NCBI GenBank assembly: GCA_965657945.1 | Contig: CBFHPW010000001.1 | Span: forward strand, 124,001 to 188,000 | From: CAJJDF01 sp965657945 | GTDB lineage: Bacteria; Bacteroidota; Bacteroidia; Flavobacteriales_D; CAJJDF01 | Length of the DNA: 64,000 bases | Direction of reading: 5' to 3' | Shown: one piece after another, positions 54,087 through 63,597 of the stretch | How the letters are laid out: each line of letters starts with the position of its first letter | Position numbering within the stretch: the first letter of the stretch is position 1 | Position numbers and translations under genes: made by a program | The notes under the pieces: generated by a model | Databases searched by the model: none | What the model was told of the DNA's origin: nothing | Seen by the model: the letters and a program-made list of their open reading frames with translations, nothing else

Positions 54087-55979
54087 TTGACAAAAAAAAC
54101 AACAAACAGATTGAAGTTACCTGAAAATAACATGAAGAGATGGACCATATTTGTGTATGATCTTTTAGCCTCACTTTTTGCCTTGTTTTTAGCTTATGCC
54201 TTGAGGTTCGACTTTTTTAGCGCTCAACAAGGATTCGAAGAAGAATTCGAAGTGCTCTGGTCGGCTTTACCTTTGTTTATTGTAGTGAGAGCTTTGTTTT
54301 TTTATTTTGGTAAAACTTACGTTGGAATCATCCGATTTACGAGTACCGAAGATGCCAAAAGAATTTTTTATGTCGTAACTGGAGGGACAATTGTTTTCAT
54401 CGTTTTTAGTTTGTTGAGGTATTATTTACTAGATGAAAAATATTTTCTACCGCGTCCTATTATTGCGATTGAGTATGTGCTTACCTTATTTTTTATGGTG
54501 GCGGTAAGAATTGCTGTGAAACTAATTTATCATGAAGGAAGAAAAGATACCGAGGACCATGAAAACGTAATTATTTATGGAGCTGGAGAAATGGGGAGTA
54601 TCGTGTGCAGAACTTTAACAGAGTCGGCTAATATTAAACAAAAAGTTGTGGCTTTCATTGATGATAATCCAAATAAATCTGGCAATACGCTGCTGGGAAA
54701 AAAAGTGTATCATACTAGTAGTTTGGAACAAATTGTAGAAAAAAGAAATGTAAAAACATTGTTAGTCGCTTTTCAATCTACTGAAAAAGGTAAGAAGAAT
54801 AAACTATTGGATACAGCGCTTAATCTGTCATTGGAAATCTTGAATACACCAAAAGTTGAAAACTGGATCAACGGTCAATTAAATGTGAATCAAATAAAAA
54901 AAATTAACATTGAAGACTTGTTAGGGAGGAAAGAAATTGAATTGAATCGACAAAAAATATCCCAAGATGTTGCAGGCAAAGTAATTTTGGTAACGGGTGC
55001 TGCTGGTTCGATAGGAAGTGAGATGGTTCGACAACTATTGAATTTTTCTCCCAAGAAAATAATTTTGTTAGATCAAGCAGAGTCTGGATTGTATGATTTG
55101 GAACAAGAATTAATTGAATACGCAACAAAATTAGAGATGGTTGTGGGTGATATTTCTAATCACCAGAGAATAGAAAGAGTTTTTGCTCATTTTTCACCTT
55201 CAATTGTGTTTCATGCGGCAGCGTACAAACACGTTCCGTTGATGGAAGACAATCCGTGTGAGGCCATAGAAACCAATGTGCAAGGAACAAGAAACTTGGT
55301 TGATTTATCGGATAAGTATAGAGTAGAAAAATTTGTGATGATCTCTACGGATAAAGCCGTGAATCCAACGAATGTAATGGGGGCTTCTAAGAGGATAGCA
55401 GAAATAATTGCACAAAAAAAGAGCGAAAGTTCTTCCACGGCATTCATTACTACTCGTTTTGGAAATGTTCTTGGATCCAACGGTTCGGTAATTCCTTTAT
55501 TCAAACGACAAATTGAGCGAGGCGGACCGCTCACAGTAACTCACGAAGAAGTAACCCGATTTTTTATGACCATTCCAGAGGCTTGTCAACTAGTTTTGGA
55601 GGCAGGAACACTCGGAAAAGGAGGCGAGATTTTTGTGTTTGATATGGGCGAATCAGTTAAAATAATTGACTTGGCAAGAAGAATGATTAAGTTATCGGGA
55701 TTTGAACCTGAGAAAGAAATTAAAATAAAGATTACGGGTCTTCGCCCGGGAGAAAAACTATACGAAGAAGTGTTGAGCGACCTTGAATCTACTTTGCCAA
55801 CTCACCATCCTCAAATTTTGATTGGAAAAATAAGAGAGATTAAACCAGAAGTGGAAGAACAGATTTCTCGCCTTATACAATTAGCCGTAGGTCAGCAAAA
55901 CGAGGAAGCTGTAAAAGAAATGAAAAATATCATACCTGAATTCTTGAGTAACAATTCGGTTTTCAATAAATTAGATTAA
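54087..55979 (+). CDS. Nucleotide-sugar 4,6-dehydratase/epimerase (CapD/WbpM/PglF-like)
   Basis: A 630-residue membrane enzyme for surface sugar synthesis. Four or so membrane helices (about 18-150) come first, then a Rossmann-like domain (GAGEMGS, about 166-172). The catalytic SDR domain follows: GAAGSIGS (about 303-310) and STDKAVNPTNVMGASKR, in which the usual Tyr is Met. The family makes 4-keto-6-deoxy sugars from UDP-GlcNAc. I used the TTG at 54087, which leaves the short basic N-terminus seen in homologues; ATG at 54132 is the alternative. Nine bases after the TraB/GumN gene. Confidence 0.9.
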   Translation: MTKKTTNRLKLPENNMKRWTIFVYDLLASLFALFLAYALRFDFFSAQQGFEEEFEVLWSALPLFIVVRALFFYFGKTYVGIIRFTSTEDAKRIFYVVTGGTIVFIVFSLLRYYLLDEKYFLPRPIIAIEYVLTLFFMVAVRIAVKLIYHEGRKDTEDHENVIIYGAGEMGSIVCRTLTESANIKQKVVAFIDDNPNKSGNTLLGKKVYHTSSLEQIVEKRNVKTLLVAFQSTEKGKKNKLLDTALNLSLEILNTPKVENWINGQLNVNQIKKINIEDLLGRKEIELNRQKISQDVAGKVILVTGAAGSIGSEMVRQLLNFSPKKIILLDQAESGLYDLEQELIEYATKLEMVVGDISNHQRIERVFAHFSPSIVFHAAAYKHVPLMEDNPCEAIETNVQGTRNLVDLSDKYRVEKFVMISTDKAVNPTNVMGASKRIAEIIAQKKSESSSTAFITTRFGNVLGSNGSVIPLFKRQIERGGPLTVTHEEVTRFFMTIPEACQLVLEAGTLGKGGEIFVFDMGESVKIIDLARRMIKLSGFEPEKEIKIKITGLRPGEKLYEEVLSDLESTLPTHHPQILIGKIREIKPEVEEQISRLIQLAVGQQNEEAVKEMKNIIPEFLSNNSVFNKLD

Positions 55980-55997
55980 TCAAATTACATTAACCGA

Positions 55998-56390
55998 ATG
56001 AATGAAGAAGTACAGGAGTTAGAAAAGAAAATTGAAAATTACATTGGTGCAGCCAGTAACATTGAGCTCAAGTTTCAATATCAAGAAATGGACAAGGAAG
56101 TGAAGTTGGATTTAATCACCTTCAATCCAAAGCATAATCAGTTATTTTTGTTTCATTCGGCCCTAGGTTTCGGAAAAATTGATGCGTTGTACAAAATGCT
56201 TGATTACCTCAAAAATTACAAAGAAAAAGAAAGTTCTTACACGATTCAATGGTCTCTAAAAGAAAGTACGGAATTGAATACGTCCTATTTTAGGGCGGCC
56301 AATTTGCTCTCAGCCATAGAAAAGTTTTATTTCGAAAGAGATGTGAATTCAACCGTTGTTTTTAGTGTTGTGTTAAATCCAATATCATGA
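55998..56390 (+). CDS. Hypothetical protein
   Basis: A 130-residue soluble protein without signal peptide and not recognised. It begins with a short coiled-coil helix (EEVQELEKKIENYIG), then strand-like stretches (KLDLITFNPKHNQLFLFH). It lies 18 bases after the dehydratase and overlaps the 4HBT thioesterase start by four bases (ATGA), so it is probably expressed with both. No function can be inferred. Confidence 0.78.
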   Translation: MNEEVQELEKKIENYIGAASNIELKFQYQEMDKEVKLDLITFNPKHNQLFLFHSALGFGKIDALYKMLDYLKNYKEKESSYTIQWSLKESTELNTSYFRAANLLSAIEKFYFERDVNSTVVFSVVLNPIS

Positions 56391-56800
56391 AAAAAGAAAC
56401 CAAAAAAATCCAAACTAAATTACAAGTTCGGTTCAATGATTTAGACATGGCGGGTCATGTTCATAATTCAGAATATTTAAATTACTTTGAGATTGGAAGA
56501 ATCGATTTTTTCAACAAAGTAATCGCTCCTGATTGGGATTGGAAGAAGAAAGGAGTTTTGGTAGCGAGAAATGAAGTAGATTACTTGCAAGCAACTTATT
56601 TTCATGACGAGCTATTTGTCGAAACTTCTTGCGAAGATTTAGGTAAAAAAAGCATCACACTAGAATACAAAATTTTCAAAGAAAAAGAGGGTGTGAAGCT
56701 ACTTTGCACTAAGGGCCGAAGCATTTTGGTGTGCTATGATTTTGATGCAAACGAATCGGTTGAGGTGTTTTCCGAATGGCGTGAAGCAATTGTAGAATAA
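56387..56800 (+). CDS. 4HBT/YbgC-type acyl-CoA thioesterase
   Basis: A 137-residue hotdog-fold protein. The active-site signature VRFNDLDMAGHVHNSEYLNYFE (about 14-35, catalytic Asp in the DLD turn, with the HVHN helix start) is typical of 4-hydroxybenzoyl-CoA and YbgC-like thioesterases. It is translationally coupled to the hypothetical gene ahead of it. The acyl substrate is not clear. A hairpin shared with the convergent gene follows. Confidence 0.92.
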   Translation: MKKETKKIQTKLQVRFNDLDMAGHVHNSEYLNYFEIGRIDFFNKVIAPDWDWKKKGVLVARNEVDYLQATYFHDELFVETSCEDLGKKSITLEYKIFKEKEGVKLLCTKGRSILVCYDFDANESVEVFSEWREAIVE

Positions 56801-56830
56801 GGACTAAATTCACCTTTTAATTTAGCCCTT
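56799..56830. terminator. Two-way hairpin between convergent genes
   Basis: AAGGACTAAATT pairs with AATTTAGCCCTT (one A:C mismatch) around an eight-base loop. It lacks a long T run on either side, so its strength is uncertain. Confidence 0.6.
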
Positions 56831-56844
56831 AACCTATTGTCTGA

Positions 56845-57450
56845 TTATGCCTTTACAGAATTTGTTGCCACAGCTAATTCCAAAAAGTCTTCAAACAAGC
56901 TCTCGTTTTTATTCTTGTTATACCAAATCTGCAAGTCTTTTTTAAACTCTGCATCTACGGTTCCATGTTTTGCTTTGTAATCATTCACCATATTGGTTGC
57001 TACGCTTGGCCTAGGCCCCCAAGTTCCGGTTACTTTATTGTCTTGAACTTGAATTAGTTTGGGAATTGCCTGGCCGCCATTTGTCAAATATTCATTCATC
57101 AACTCGGGCTGTTCGTCTCTGAGCACAATTCGGAGTGTTATGAGTGGATTGAGTTCTGCCATTTTATTAATTGCGGGTAGGTTTTGGGCCGCATCGCCAC
57201 ACCATCCCTCGCTCAGTACAGTCCAAGTTGTGGGTTCATCAATAGATTGCATAGCATGGACCACTTTTTCAGGCAATTTAGTCGTTTTATCGAGTCTTTT
57301 CATTCTGCTGTGGTTCAGCTTGCTGTAACCAACCAATGATTCAGCTCCATTTGCAGTAGTTGATTTGTTTTCTGACAACAAATCGGAAACTAACTGTCTG
57401 TATTCGGGATAGGTATAACTTTTTTCTAAGGCTTTTTCTAAGTGATTCAT
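56845..57450 (-). CDS. Thioredoxin-fold protein lacking the second active-site cysteine
   Basis: A 201-residue cytoplasmic protein (no signal peptide). The WCGDAAQNLPAINK stretch (Trp83, Cys84, Ala87) is in the position of the thioredoxin WCxxC site, but the resolving Cys is Ala. A cis-Pro in AIPKLIQV follows in the right place (about 142-149). This single-Cys form appears in a Bacteroidota family annotated only as thioredoxin family. It may reduce by a monothiol route or simply bind. Upstream TAGGCTTG (minus strand) is one base from the -7 consensus. Confidence 0.88.
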   Translation of the reverse strand: MNHLEKALEKSYTYPEYRQLVSDLLSENKSTTANGAESLVGYSKLNHSRMKRLDKTTKLPEKVVHAMQSIDEPTTWTVLSEGWCGDAAQNLPAINKMAELNPLITLRIVLRDEQPELMNEYLTNGGQAIPKLIQVQDNKVTGTWGPRPSVATNMVNDYKAKHGTVDAEFKKDLQIWYNKNKNESLFEDFLELAVATNSVKA

Positions 57451-57554
57451 GGTTCTTTTTTTAGGTTAAACGAACGGAACAAGCCTATCTTACAATGATC
57501 ATTTTAAACTCTGTTAAGACTTCTTTAAAAAAGTAAAAACACTTGTCAACGTAC

Positions 57555-57562
57555 TAACTTTG
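57555..57562 (+). promoter_or_regulatory. -7 promoter element TAACTTTG for the AsmA-like gene
   Basis: Exact TAnnTTTG match. The transcript would start near 57568, leaving either 25 or 70 bases to the two candidate ATGs. The upstream region has no clear -33 TTG at 17-23 bases. Confidence 0.5.
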
Positions 57563-57638
57563 AAGTAAATTCGTTTTAACAAATCTAACTGTTATGTCAC
57601 ATAATTTTCAAAAATCAAAAGTAAAAAAGAAGAGCCAA

Positions 57639-60530
57639 ATGAAGAAAATTTTAAAATGGACCGGAATAACTTTCCTCCTTATTTTTATCGCACTAATTTC
57701 TTTGCCGTTTATTTTTAAAGGTAAATTGATTGAAGTAGTAAAAGAGGAAGTCAATAATTCGGTGAAGGCTCAGATAGATTGGGGAGAGTTTGACCTGACA
57801 ATTTTGAGTTCATTTCCTAATTTTTTGTTTGAAATAGACAACGTAAAAGTACTTGGTATAGAGGAGTTTGAAGGAGTTACTTTGGCAGATATAAAGCATA
57901 CTTCCATTAAATTAGATTTGATGAGTGTGCTTGGTGGAGGTAAAATTAAGATCAACAGTATTTTGATTGAAGAACCAAAAATTAATGTCTTGGTAAACAA
58001 AGATACCATTGCCAACTACGACATTGCCAAAACGTCCGAAGAGCTTGTGGAAGAATCAATTGATACTTCTTCCACACAGTATGAAATAGGCTTAAAAAAA
58101 CTAATGATTACAGGAGCGAATATTTCTTACAAGGATGAAGTGGCTCATATGAGTTCTGATATTAAAAACATGGACTTTGAATTGTCAGGAGATTTTACTC
58201 AAGATGTATTTGATGTACTTATTGCCTCTTCTATTGATGAATTAACCGTAACAGATGGACCTGTATCTTACCTGAGCCAGACAAAAGTATCGTTCGATGC
58301 AGAGCTAAATATTGATAAGTTCGAGAAATACACCTTGAAAGAAAATGTGCTCAAATTGAATGAACTAGAACTCGGATTTGACGGATTTTTAGAATTGTTG
58401 GCAGATAAAACGAATATGGATCTTACGTTCCATTCAAAACAAACTGAATTCAAGCATATTTTGTCATTAATTCCGGCAGTGTATCTGACCGATTTTGAAT
58501 CAGTAAAAACCAGAGGTAACTTCGCTTTGAATGGAATGATGAAAGGAGAAATGAAAGGAGAGGAATATCCTCAATTTGATATTTCTCTGGCGATAGATGA
58601 AGGATATTTTAAATACCCAGATCTGCCAAATTCAGTCACAAATATTGAGGTAAAAACGAGAATTACTCATCCTCAAGGAGACATAGATTTAGTGGTAATT
58701 GAGTTGAGCAAGTTTTCAATGAAATTGGCAGATAATCCAATAAATGGAAATCTAAAAGTGGCTAATCCAATGTCAGATCCACTTATTTCCTCTAAGATTT
58801 TAGCGAATTTAGATCTATCCAAATTGGGAACAGTAATTCCGATGGAAGAGAATGAAAAGTTGAATGGAACTATTGCTGCCGATATCGTGTTGGCTGGAAG
58901 AATGTCTTCTATCGAAAAAGAGGAATATCAAAACTTTAAGGCAGAGGGAGGTGTTACCGTATCCAATATGGAATATACTTCCAAAGAATTGCCATACGAA
59001 ATAGTAGTGAATTCCATGGAAATGAAATTTTCACCACAGTATGTTGAGCTACATAATTTAGATACAAAAATTGGAAACAGCGACCTACAAGCGAAAGGGA
59101 AAATTGACAATATATTGCCTTATGTATTGAATAACGAGGTACTAAAAGGAAGCATGCATGTAACATCTTCCAAATTAGATGTAGATGATTTGATGCGAAC
59201 TATGGAAGGAGAATCCACTCCGGAAGCTCCAGCTACTGACTCTTCGGTAGCTTATGGAGTGATAAGAGTTCCTGCTTTTTGTGAGTTGAACCTCACGACA
59301 GATATTAAAGAAATGATTTATGACGGAACCTCTATTAAAAACATGAGAGGTGGTGTAAGTGTAAAAGACGAAGTTGCCAAGCTGAGCAAGGTAAATCTTG
59401 ATATGCTGGATGGAAACGTTAAATTAAATGGAAGTTACAATACGCAACAAAACAACCCGATAGTTAATTTTGATTACGAGGTAAAAGCTGTGGATATTGA
59501 GAAAACTGCCGCATTTTTTGGAGCCTTAGAAACGATAGCTCCAATCCTAAAAAACTGCAAAGGAAAGGTTTCTACTCACCTAAAAGTTAGGACGGAGCTA
59601 GACCAAAATATGGAGCCTGTGTATAACACAATGGATGGGCAAGGAGGATTGTTTGCCAATAATTTAACCGTTGAAGGAGTGAAATCTTTACAGAAAATTG
59701 CTGAGATATTAAAAGTAAATGAACTTGCAACACAGAGTATTGATAAATTAAAATTAGTCTTTGAATTCAAGAAAGGAAGAGCTTTTGTTAACCCTTTTGA
59801 TGTGAAATTATCGGGAATTAATTCAACCATATCTGGGTCTACCGGTTTTGACCAAACGATAGACTATGACGTAACAATGCAAGTGCCAAAAGCCAAACTG
59901 GGAAGCAAAGCAAACGAAGTAGCCGAATCCTTACTTGGGAAAGCAAAAATAGAGGGGAAGCAAGTAACAATTCCCGATGTGATTCCGGTAAAGTTTAAAA
60001 TAGGAGGAACAGTAACTTCTCCTAAGGTAAATGGAGATTTAGAAAATAAAGCCTCGAGTTTGGTTACCGATATGAAAGATAAAGTGGCAGACACGTTGAA
60101 GAAAACCTACAATGCCCAGATTGATAAGCTAATGAAAGAAGCAAAAGAGCAAGGCGATAAGTTGAAGCAAGAGGCGAAGGCACAAGCAGACAAATTGAGA
60201 GAAGAAGGAAAAAAAGCAACTGCTGAGGCCAAAAAGAAAGCAGATGAAATTGCCGAAGATTCCCGAAAAAAAGCAAAAGAAGAAGCGGATAAATTGGCAA
60301 ATAAAGGAGCAAATCCTTTCGAAAAAATAGCGAATAAGAAGCTGGCAGAAGCTGGTCAGCGAAAAGCATTTGAACAAATTGAAAAGACAAAGCAAAAAGC
60401 CTATTCTCAAGCAGAAAATATTGATAAGCAAGCCGATGAAAAGGCAAATAAAATTGTAGAAGAAGCCGACAACCAAGCTCAAAAAATACTGGAAGCTGCC
60501 CAAAAGAAAGCAGAGGCAATGAAGAAATAG
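57639..60530 (+). CDS. AsmA-family protein with long charged coiled-coil tail
   Basis: A 963-residue envelope protein. One N-terminal membrane anchor (about 8-28) begins the usual AsmA pattern MKKILKWTGI, so I took ATG at 57639; an in-frame ATG at 57594 adds 15 basic residues. The middle (about 30-800) has the repeating beta-strand pattern of AsmA/TamB-like proteins, which move lipids across the periplasm. The last 140 residues are almost only Lys, Glu, Ala, Gln and Asp in heptads (for example DKLMKEAKEQGDKLKQEAKA), a long coiled coil not usual in the family. Confidence 0.88.
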   Translation: MKKILKWTGITFLLIFIALISLPFIFKGKLIEVVKEEVNNSVKAQIDWGEFDLTILSSFPNFLFEIDNVKVLGIEEFEGVTLADIKHTSIKLDLMSVLGGGKIKINSILIEEPKINVLVNKDTIANYDIAKTSEELVEESIDTSSTQYEIGLKKLMITGANISYKDEVAHMSSDIKNMDFELSGDFTQDVFDVLIASSIDELTVTDGPVSYLSQTKVSFDAELNIDKFEKYTLKENVLKLNELELGFDGFLELLADKTNMDLTFHSKQTEFKHILSLIPAVYLTDFESVKTRGNFALNGMMKGEMKGEEYPQFDISLAIDEGYFKYPDLPNSVTNIEVKTRITHPQGDIDLVVIELSKFSMKLADNPINGNLKVANPMSDPLISSKILANLDLSKLGTVIPMEENEKLNGTIAADIVLAGRMSSIEKEEYQNFKAEGGVTVSNMEYTSKELPYEIVVNSMEMKFSPQYVELHNLDTKIGNSDLQAKGKIDNILPYVLNNEVLKGSMHVTSSKLDVDDLMRTMEGESTPEAPATDSSVAYGVIRVPAFCELNLTTDIKEMIYDGTSIKNMRGGVSVKDEVAKLSKVNLDMLDGNVKLNGSYNTQQNNPIVNFDYEVKAVDIEKTAAFFGALETIAPILKNCKGKVSTHLKVRTELDQNMEPVYNTMDGQGGLFANNLTVEGVKSLQKIAEILKVNELATQSIDKLKLVFEFKKGRAFVNPFDVKLSGINSTISGSTGFDQTIDYDVTMQVPKAKLGSKANEVAESLLGKAKIEGKQVTIPDVIPVKFKIGGTVTSPKVNGDLENKASSLVTDMKDKVADTLKKTYNAQIDKLMKEAKEQGDKLKQEAKAQADKLREEGKKATAEAKKKADEIAEDSRKKAKEEADKLANKGANPFEKIANKKLAEAGQRKAFEQIEKTKQKAYSQAENIDKQADEKANKIVEEADNQAQKILEAAQKKAEAMKK

Positions 60531-60563
60531 AAGCGATTTTTTTCGTTTGAACAAGACACAACT

Positions 60564-62579
60564 ATGACCAAATATTTAACCCTTATTTTCTCTTTTCTTT
60601 CCATTTCATTCTTTGCCCAAAAGGAATGTGAACTTCCTGATAATGGGAAGGTGAAAAAATTGTATGAAAAAGCACTGGATAGAAAAAAAACTAAAGATCC
60701 AGAAAAGAGGCTGGAGTTCATGAAAGAGGCAATTGAAGAGGACGAAAGTTGTGTTCCTTGTTATTGGGAGTTGGCAAAAAGGAGCTACTCGAAAGCCAAG
60801 TATAATAAATCGTCTTATTCCAAAGCAATTGAATATTATGAAGAAGTAGAGCGACTGTGTCCCAATTTTCACTCGGATTTATACTACTATCTAGGTCTGA
60901 TGAATTACCAAGAATCAAATTCGAAAGAAGCAGAAAAATATTTCAAGAAATTTGTAGAGTTTAAAGATAAAGACGACCGTAAGTTTGATAAGTATTACTT
61001 CGATAAGAAAAAAGCTGCCGAAAGAGTACTGCCAGAACTTAATTTCAACAATACATTTTTTAATAATCCCGTTCCGTTTACCCCTTCAATCGTGGAGAAT
61101 GTTTCTACAGAAGGAGAGGAGTATTTGCCGATGATTTCTGCCGATGACGAAAATTTATTCTTTACGAGAGTCTATTCAAAAAAAGGCTTAGGTGACATTG
61201 TATCCACCAGAATAGAGGAGTTAGTTGTGAGTTCACGAAACTCTTCAAATGAAAAATTTGATGAAGGTACCGCTTTGCCTAAACCATTTAACGTAGGGCA
61301 AAACTATGGCGGTGTTTCCATTTCATTGAACAACAAAGAACTGTATTTGTGCGCTTGTAGCGAAGTGAACAAGTATAATAACTGTGATATTTTTGTTTCT
61401 AATTACGAATACAAAAAAAATGAAAAGACCGGAAAGTATGAATATCACTGGAGTGAATTGCGAAACTTGGGAGAAGCGGTAAATAGCGAAACAACCTGGG
61501 AAGCTCAACCCTCGATTTCAGCAGACGGAAAAACGCTATATTTTGCCACAAGTCGACCAACTTCAGAAGGAATAGATATTTATTATTCAGAAAAACAAGA
61601 AAACGGAGAATGGGGCAAAGCTAAAAGTATGGGAGGTGTAATCAATACAAAAGGGAATGACAAGGCTCCGTTTATGCATACGGATAGTAAAACAATGTAT
61701 TTTGCTTCTCAAGTCTCTGGAAATAGGAGAGGGGCAGGAGATTACGATATTTTCTTTTCTAAACAAGATGAAAATGGAACTTGGAGCGAGCCAAAGAACC
61801 TAGGCTACCCAATAAATACGGCTCAGGCAGAAGATGGGTTAATCGTAAATATAACGGGGTCTACCGCGTATTTTTCCTCTGGGAGAATTAAAAATGGTGC
61901 TGGGGGAAAAGATATTTATTCTTTTGAATTGCCCAAAGAAGCAAAACCAGATAAAGTAGTTTTGATGAAAGGAAACTTGGCAAACTATAAGGGAGAGCCG
62001 ATTAATGAAGCAAAACTTTCTTTGAACTATGAAGACGAGTCAAAGAACAGAGAAATTGATATTGTAACGGATGACGGAAGTTTTGCGGTAGCGGTCAACA
62101 TGGAAAAAGAGGAGAAAGTTGTGGTAACTCTGGAAAAAGAAGGAACAGCATATCAGTCAAGACTGGTAAAGAGCGAGGAGGCAAAAGGAGGGGTGATAAA
62201 AAATCGCAACATTGAAGTGAAGCCTCTGGAAAAAGGACAGAGTTTTGATATTAAGGACATTGTGTTTGCGACCAATTCTTTTGAACTCAATGAGGACGCC
62301 CAATTTATCTTAACTAATTTTTTACAGTATTTAAAAAAGAATCCATCCATAAAATTTAGGGTAGTAGGCCACACAGATGATATTGGAGATGCTACACAGA
62401 ATCAAGTTTTATCGGCAAATAGAGCTAACTCTGTCAAGCAGTTTTTAGAAGATGGAGGAATCAATTCTTCTAGAATTTCTTCTGACGGAAAAGGAGAAAC
62501 AAAACCAAAAGTGCCAAATACTTCTGACGAAAACAGACAAATTAACAGAAGGACCGAAATAATCGTTTTAAGTTTGTAA
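60564..62579 (+). CDS. PorE-like OmpA-domain protein of the T9SS envelope complex
   Basis: A 671-residue exported protein with signal peptide ending FFAQ. The domain order is TPR-like helices (about 35-160), a PD40/WD40-type propeller (about 170-450, with TLYFATSRPTSEGIDIYY and TAYFSSGRIKNG blades), a carboxypeptidase-regulatory-like domain (about 465-545) and an OmpA C-terminal domain (about 560-671, VVGHTDDIGD and the NRRTEI end). That order and length match Porphyromonas PorE, which links T9SS to peptidoglycan. Other TPR-propeller-OmpA proteins exist, so the PorE role is an inference. Confidence 0.88.
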   Translation: MTKYLTLIFSFLSISFFAQKECELPDNGKVKKLYEKALDRKKTKDPEKRLEFMKEAIEEDESCVPCYWELAKRSYSKAKYNKSSYSKAIEYYEEVERLCPNFHSDLYYYLGLMNYQESNSKEAEKYFKKFVEFKDKDDRKFDKYYFDKKKAAERVLPELNFNNTFFNNPVPFTPSIVENVSTEGEEYLPMISADDENLFFTRVYSKKGLGDIVSTRIEELVVSSRNSSNEKFDEGTALPKPFNVGQNYGGVSISLNNKELYLCACSEVNKYNNCDIFVSNYEYKKNEKTGKYEYHWSELRNLGEAVNSETTWEAQPSISADGKTLYFATSRPTSEGIDIYYSEKQENGEWGKAKSMGGVINTKGNDKAPFMHTDSKTMYFASQVSGNRRGAGDYDIFFSKQDENGTWSEPKNLGYPINTAQAEDGLIVNITGSTAYFSSGRIKNGAGGKDIYSFELPKEAKPDKVVLMKGNLANYKGEPINEAKLSLNYEDESKNREIDIVTDDGSFAVAVNMEKEEKVVVTLEKEGTAYQSRLVKSEEAKGGVIKNRNIEVKPLEKGQSFDIKDIVFATNSFELNEDAQFILTNFLQYLKKNPSIKFRVVGHTDDIGDATQNQVLSANRANSVKQFLEDGGINSSRISSDGKGETKPKVPNTSDENRQINRRTEIIVLSL

Positions 62580-63356
62580 ATGAATTTGACTGAACTATCG
62601 GAGTTTTTGAATGCGAAAACAATTGAATACAACAATCCGGACTTTATAAAAAGTGATCCGATAAGTATTCCCCATTTGTTTACAAAAAAAGAGGACATTG
62701 AAATTGCGGGTCTTTTGTCGGCTACAATTGCATGGGGACAAAGAAAAACAATCATCCATAATGCCAATAAAATGGTTGAGCTGATGGATTTTTCACCTTA
62801 TGAATTTGTCATGAACCACGAACAATCAGATTTGACTCGTTTTGATTCGTTTAAACATCGGACTTTTAACGCAGATGATTTAAAGTATTTTGTTGCCGCA
62901 CTCCAACACATTTATGTAACTCATGGAGGGATAGAAAAGGCTTTTTCTCAAGGTTTAACTGAACAATCTACAGACTGTTCGGGAGCGATAGAGAATTTTC
63001 GTAGGTTGTTTTTCGAGAAAGCATCAGAGATTAATAAACGTACACAAAAACATGTTTCGAGTCCCAAGAAAGGTTCTGCATCCAAAAGATTAGTGATGTA
63101 TTTGAGGTGGATGGCGCGAAAAGACAATTGTGGAGTGGATTTTGGTATTTGGAAAACCATTTCACCAAGTTTATTGTCTTGTCCTCTTGATGTTCATTCG
63201 GGCAATGTTGCCAGAAAATTGGGACTATTATCAAGAACTCAAAACGACTGGAAAGCCGTTGTAGAATTAGATGATGTTTTAAGGAAAATGGATCCGAAAG
63301 ATCCATCCAAATATGATTTCGCTTTATTTGGACTAGGTGTTTTTGAAGGATTTTAA
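62580..63356 (+). CDS. TIGR02757 family protein (DUF2400)
   Basis: A 258-residue cytoplasmic protein starting directly after the stop of the PorE-like gene. The blocks ATIAWGQRKTIIHNANKMVELM, LRWMARKDNCGVDFGIWKTI and the SLLSCPLDVHSGNVARKLGLL stretch are typical of this family. Its function is not established, although the helical fold resembles DNA glycosylases of the HhH type (inference). Its ATG abuts the previous TAA, implying coupling. Confidence 0.92.
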   Translation: MNLTELSEFLNAKTIEYNNPDFIKSDPISIPHLFTKKEDIEIAGLLSATIAWGQRKTIIHNANKMVELMDFSPYEFVMNHEQSDLTRFDSFKHRTFNADDLKYFVAALQHIYVTHGGIEKAFSQGLTEQSTDCSGAIENFRRLFFEKASEINKRTQKHVSSPKKGSASKRLVMYLRWMARKDNCGVDFGIWKTISPSLLSCPLDVHSGNVARKLGLLSRTQNDWKAVVELDDVLRKMDPKDPSKYDFALFGLGVFEGF

Positions 63357-63556
63357 TAGCAACCAAAAACTTCGGTTATTTTCTAAATAAAAGACAGATT
63401 TACAAGGGTTTGTTCGAATATATTCTTGGATAAAAAAAAGTAGTATTGGTTTTTTTAAGAGTATATTTCATTCAATGTTTTTTAAAGTGGCTCTTTCAGG
63501 TATTAAAATTATTCGTTTTTTATCGTTTGAATTTATGGAGGAGTTCCATAATGAAT

Positions 63557-63590
63557 TTGGAAAAATTTTAGGCAAAAAAATGTACCTTTG
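63557..63590 (+). promoter_or_regulatory. priA promoter (TTG-N23-TACCTTTG)
   Basis: TACCTTTG at 63583-63590 is an exact TAnnTTTG match only seven bases before the ATG at 63598; TTG at 63557-63559 is the possible -33 element. The transcript start would be at or next to the ATG. The other 200 bases of the gap hold nothing I recognise. Confidence 0.6.
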
Positions 63591-63597
63591 ATAGCCT

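Noticed and set aside
60064..60561. Two long minus-strand frames rich in Leu/Phe/Cys
   Set aside because: They mirror the Lys/Glu/Ala coiled-coil codons of the AsmA tail, which read as Leu/Phe-rich sequence on the other strand.
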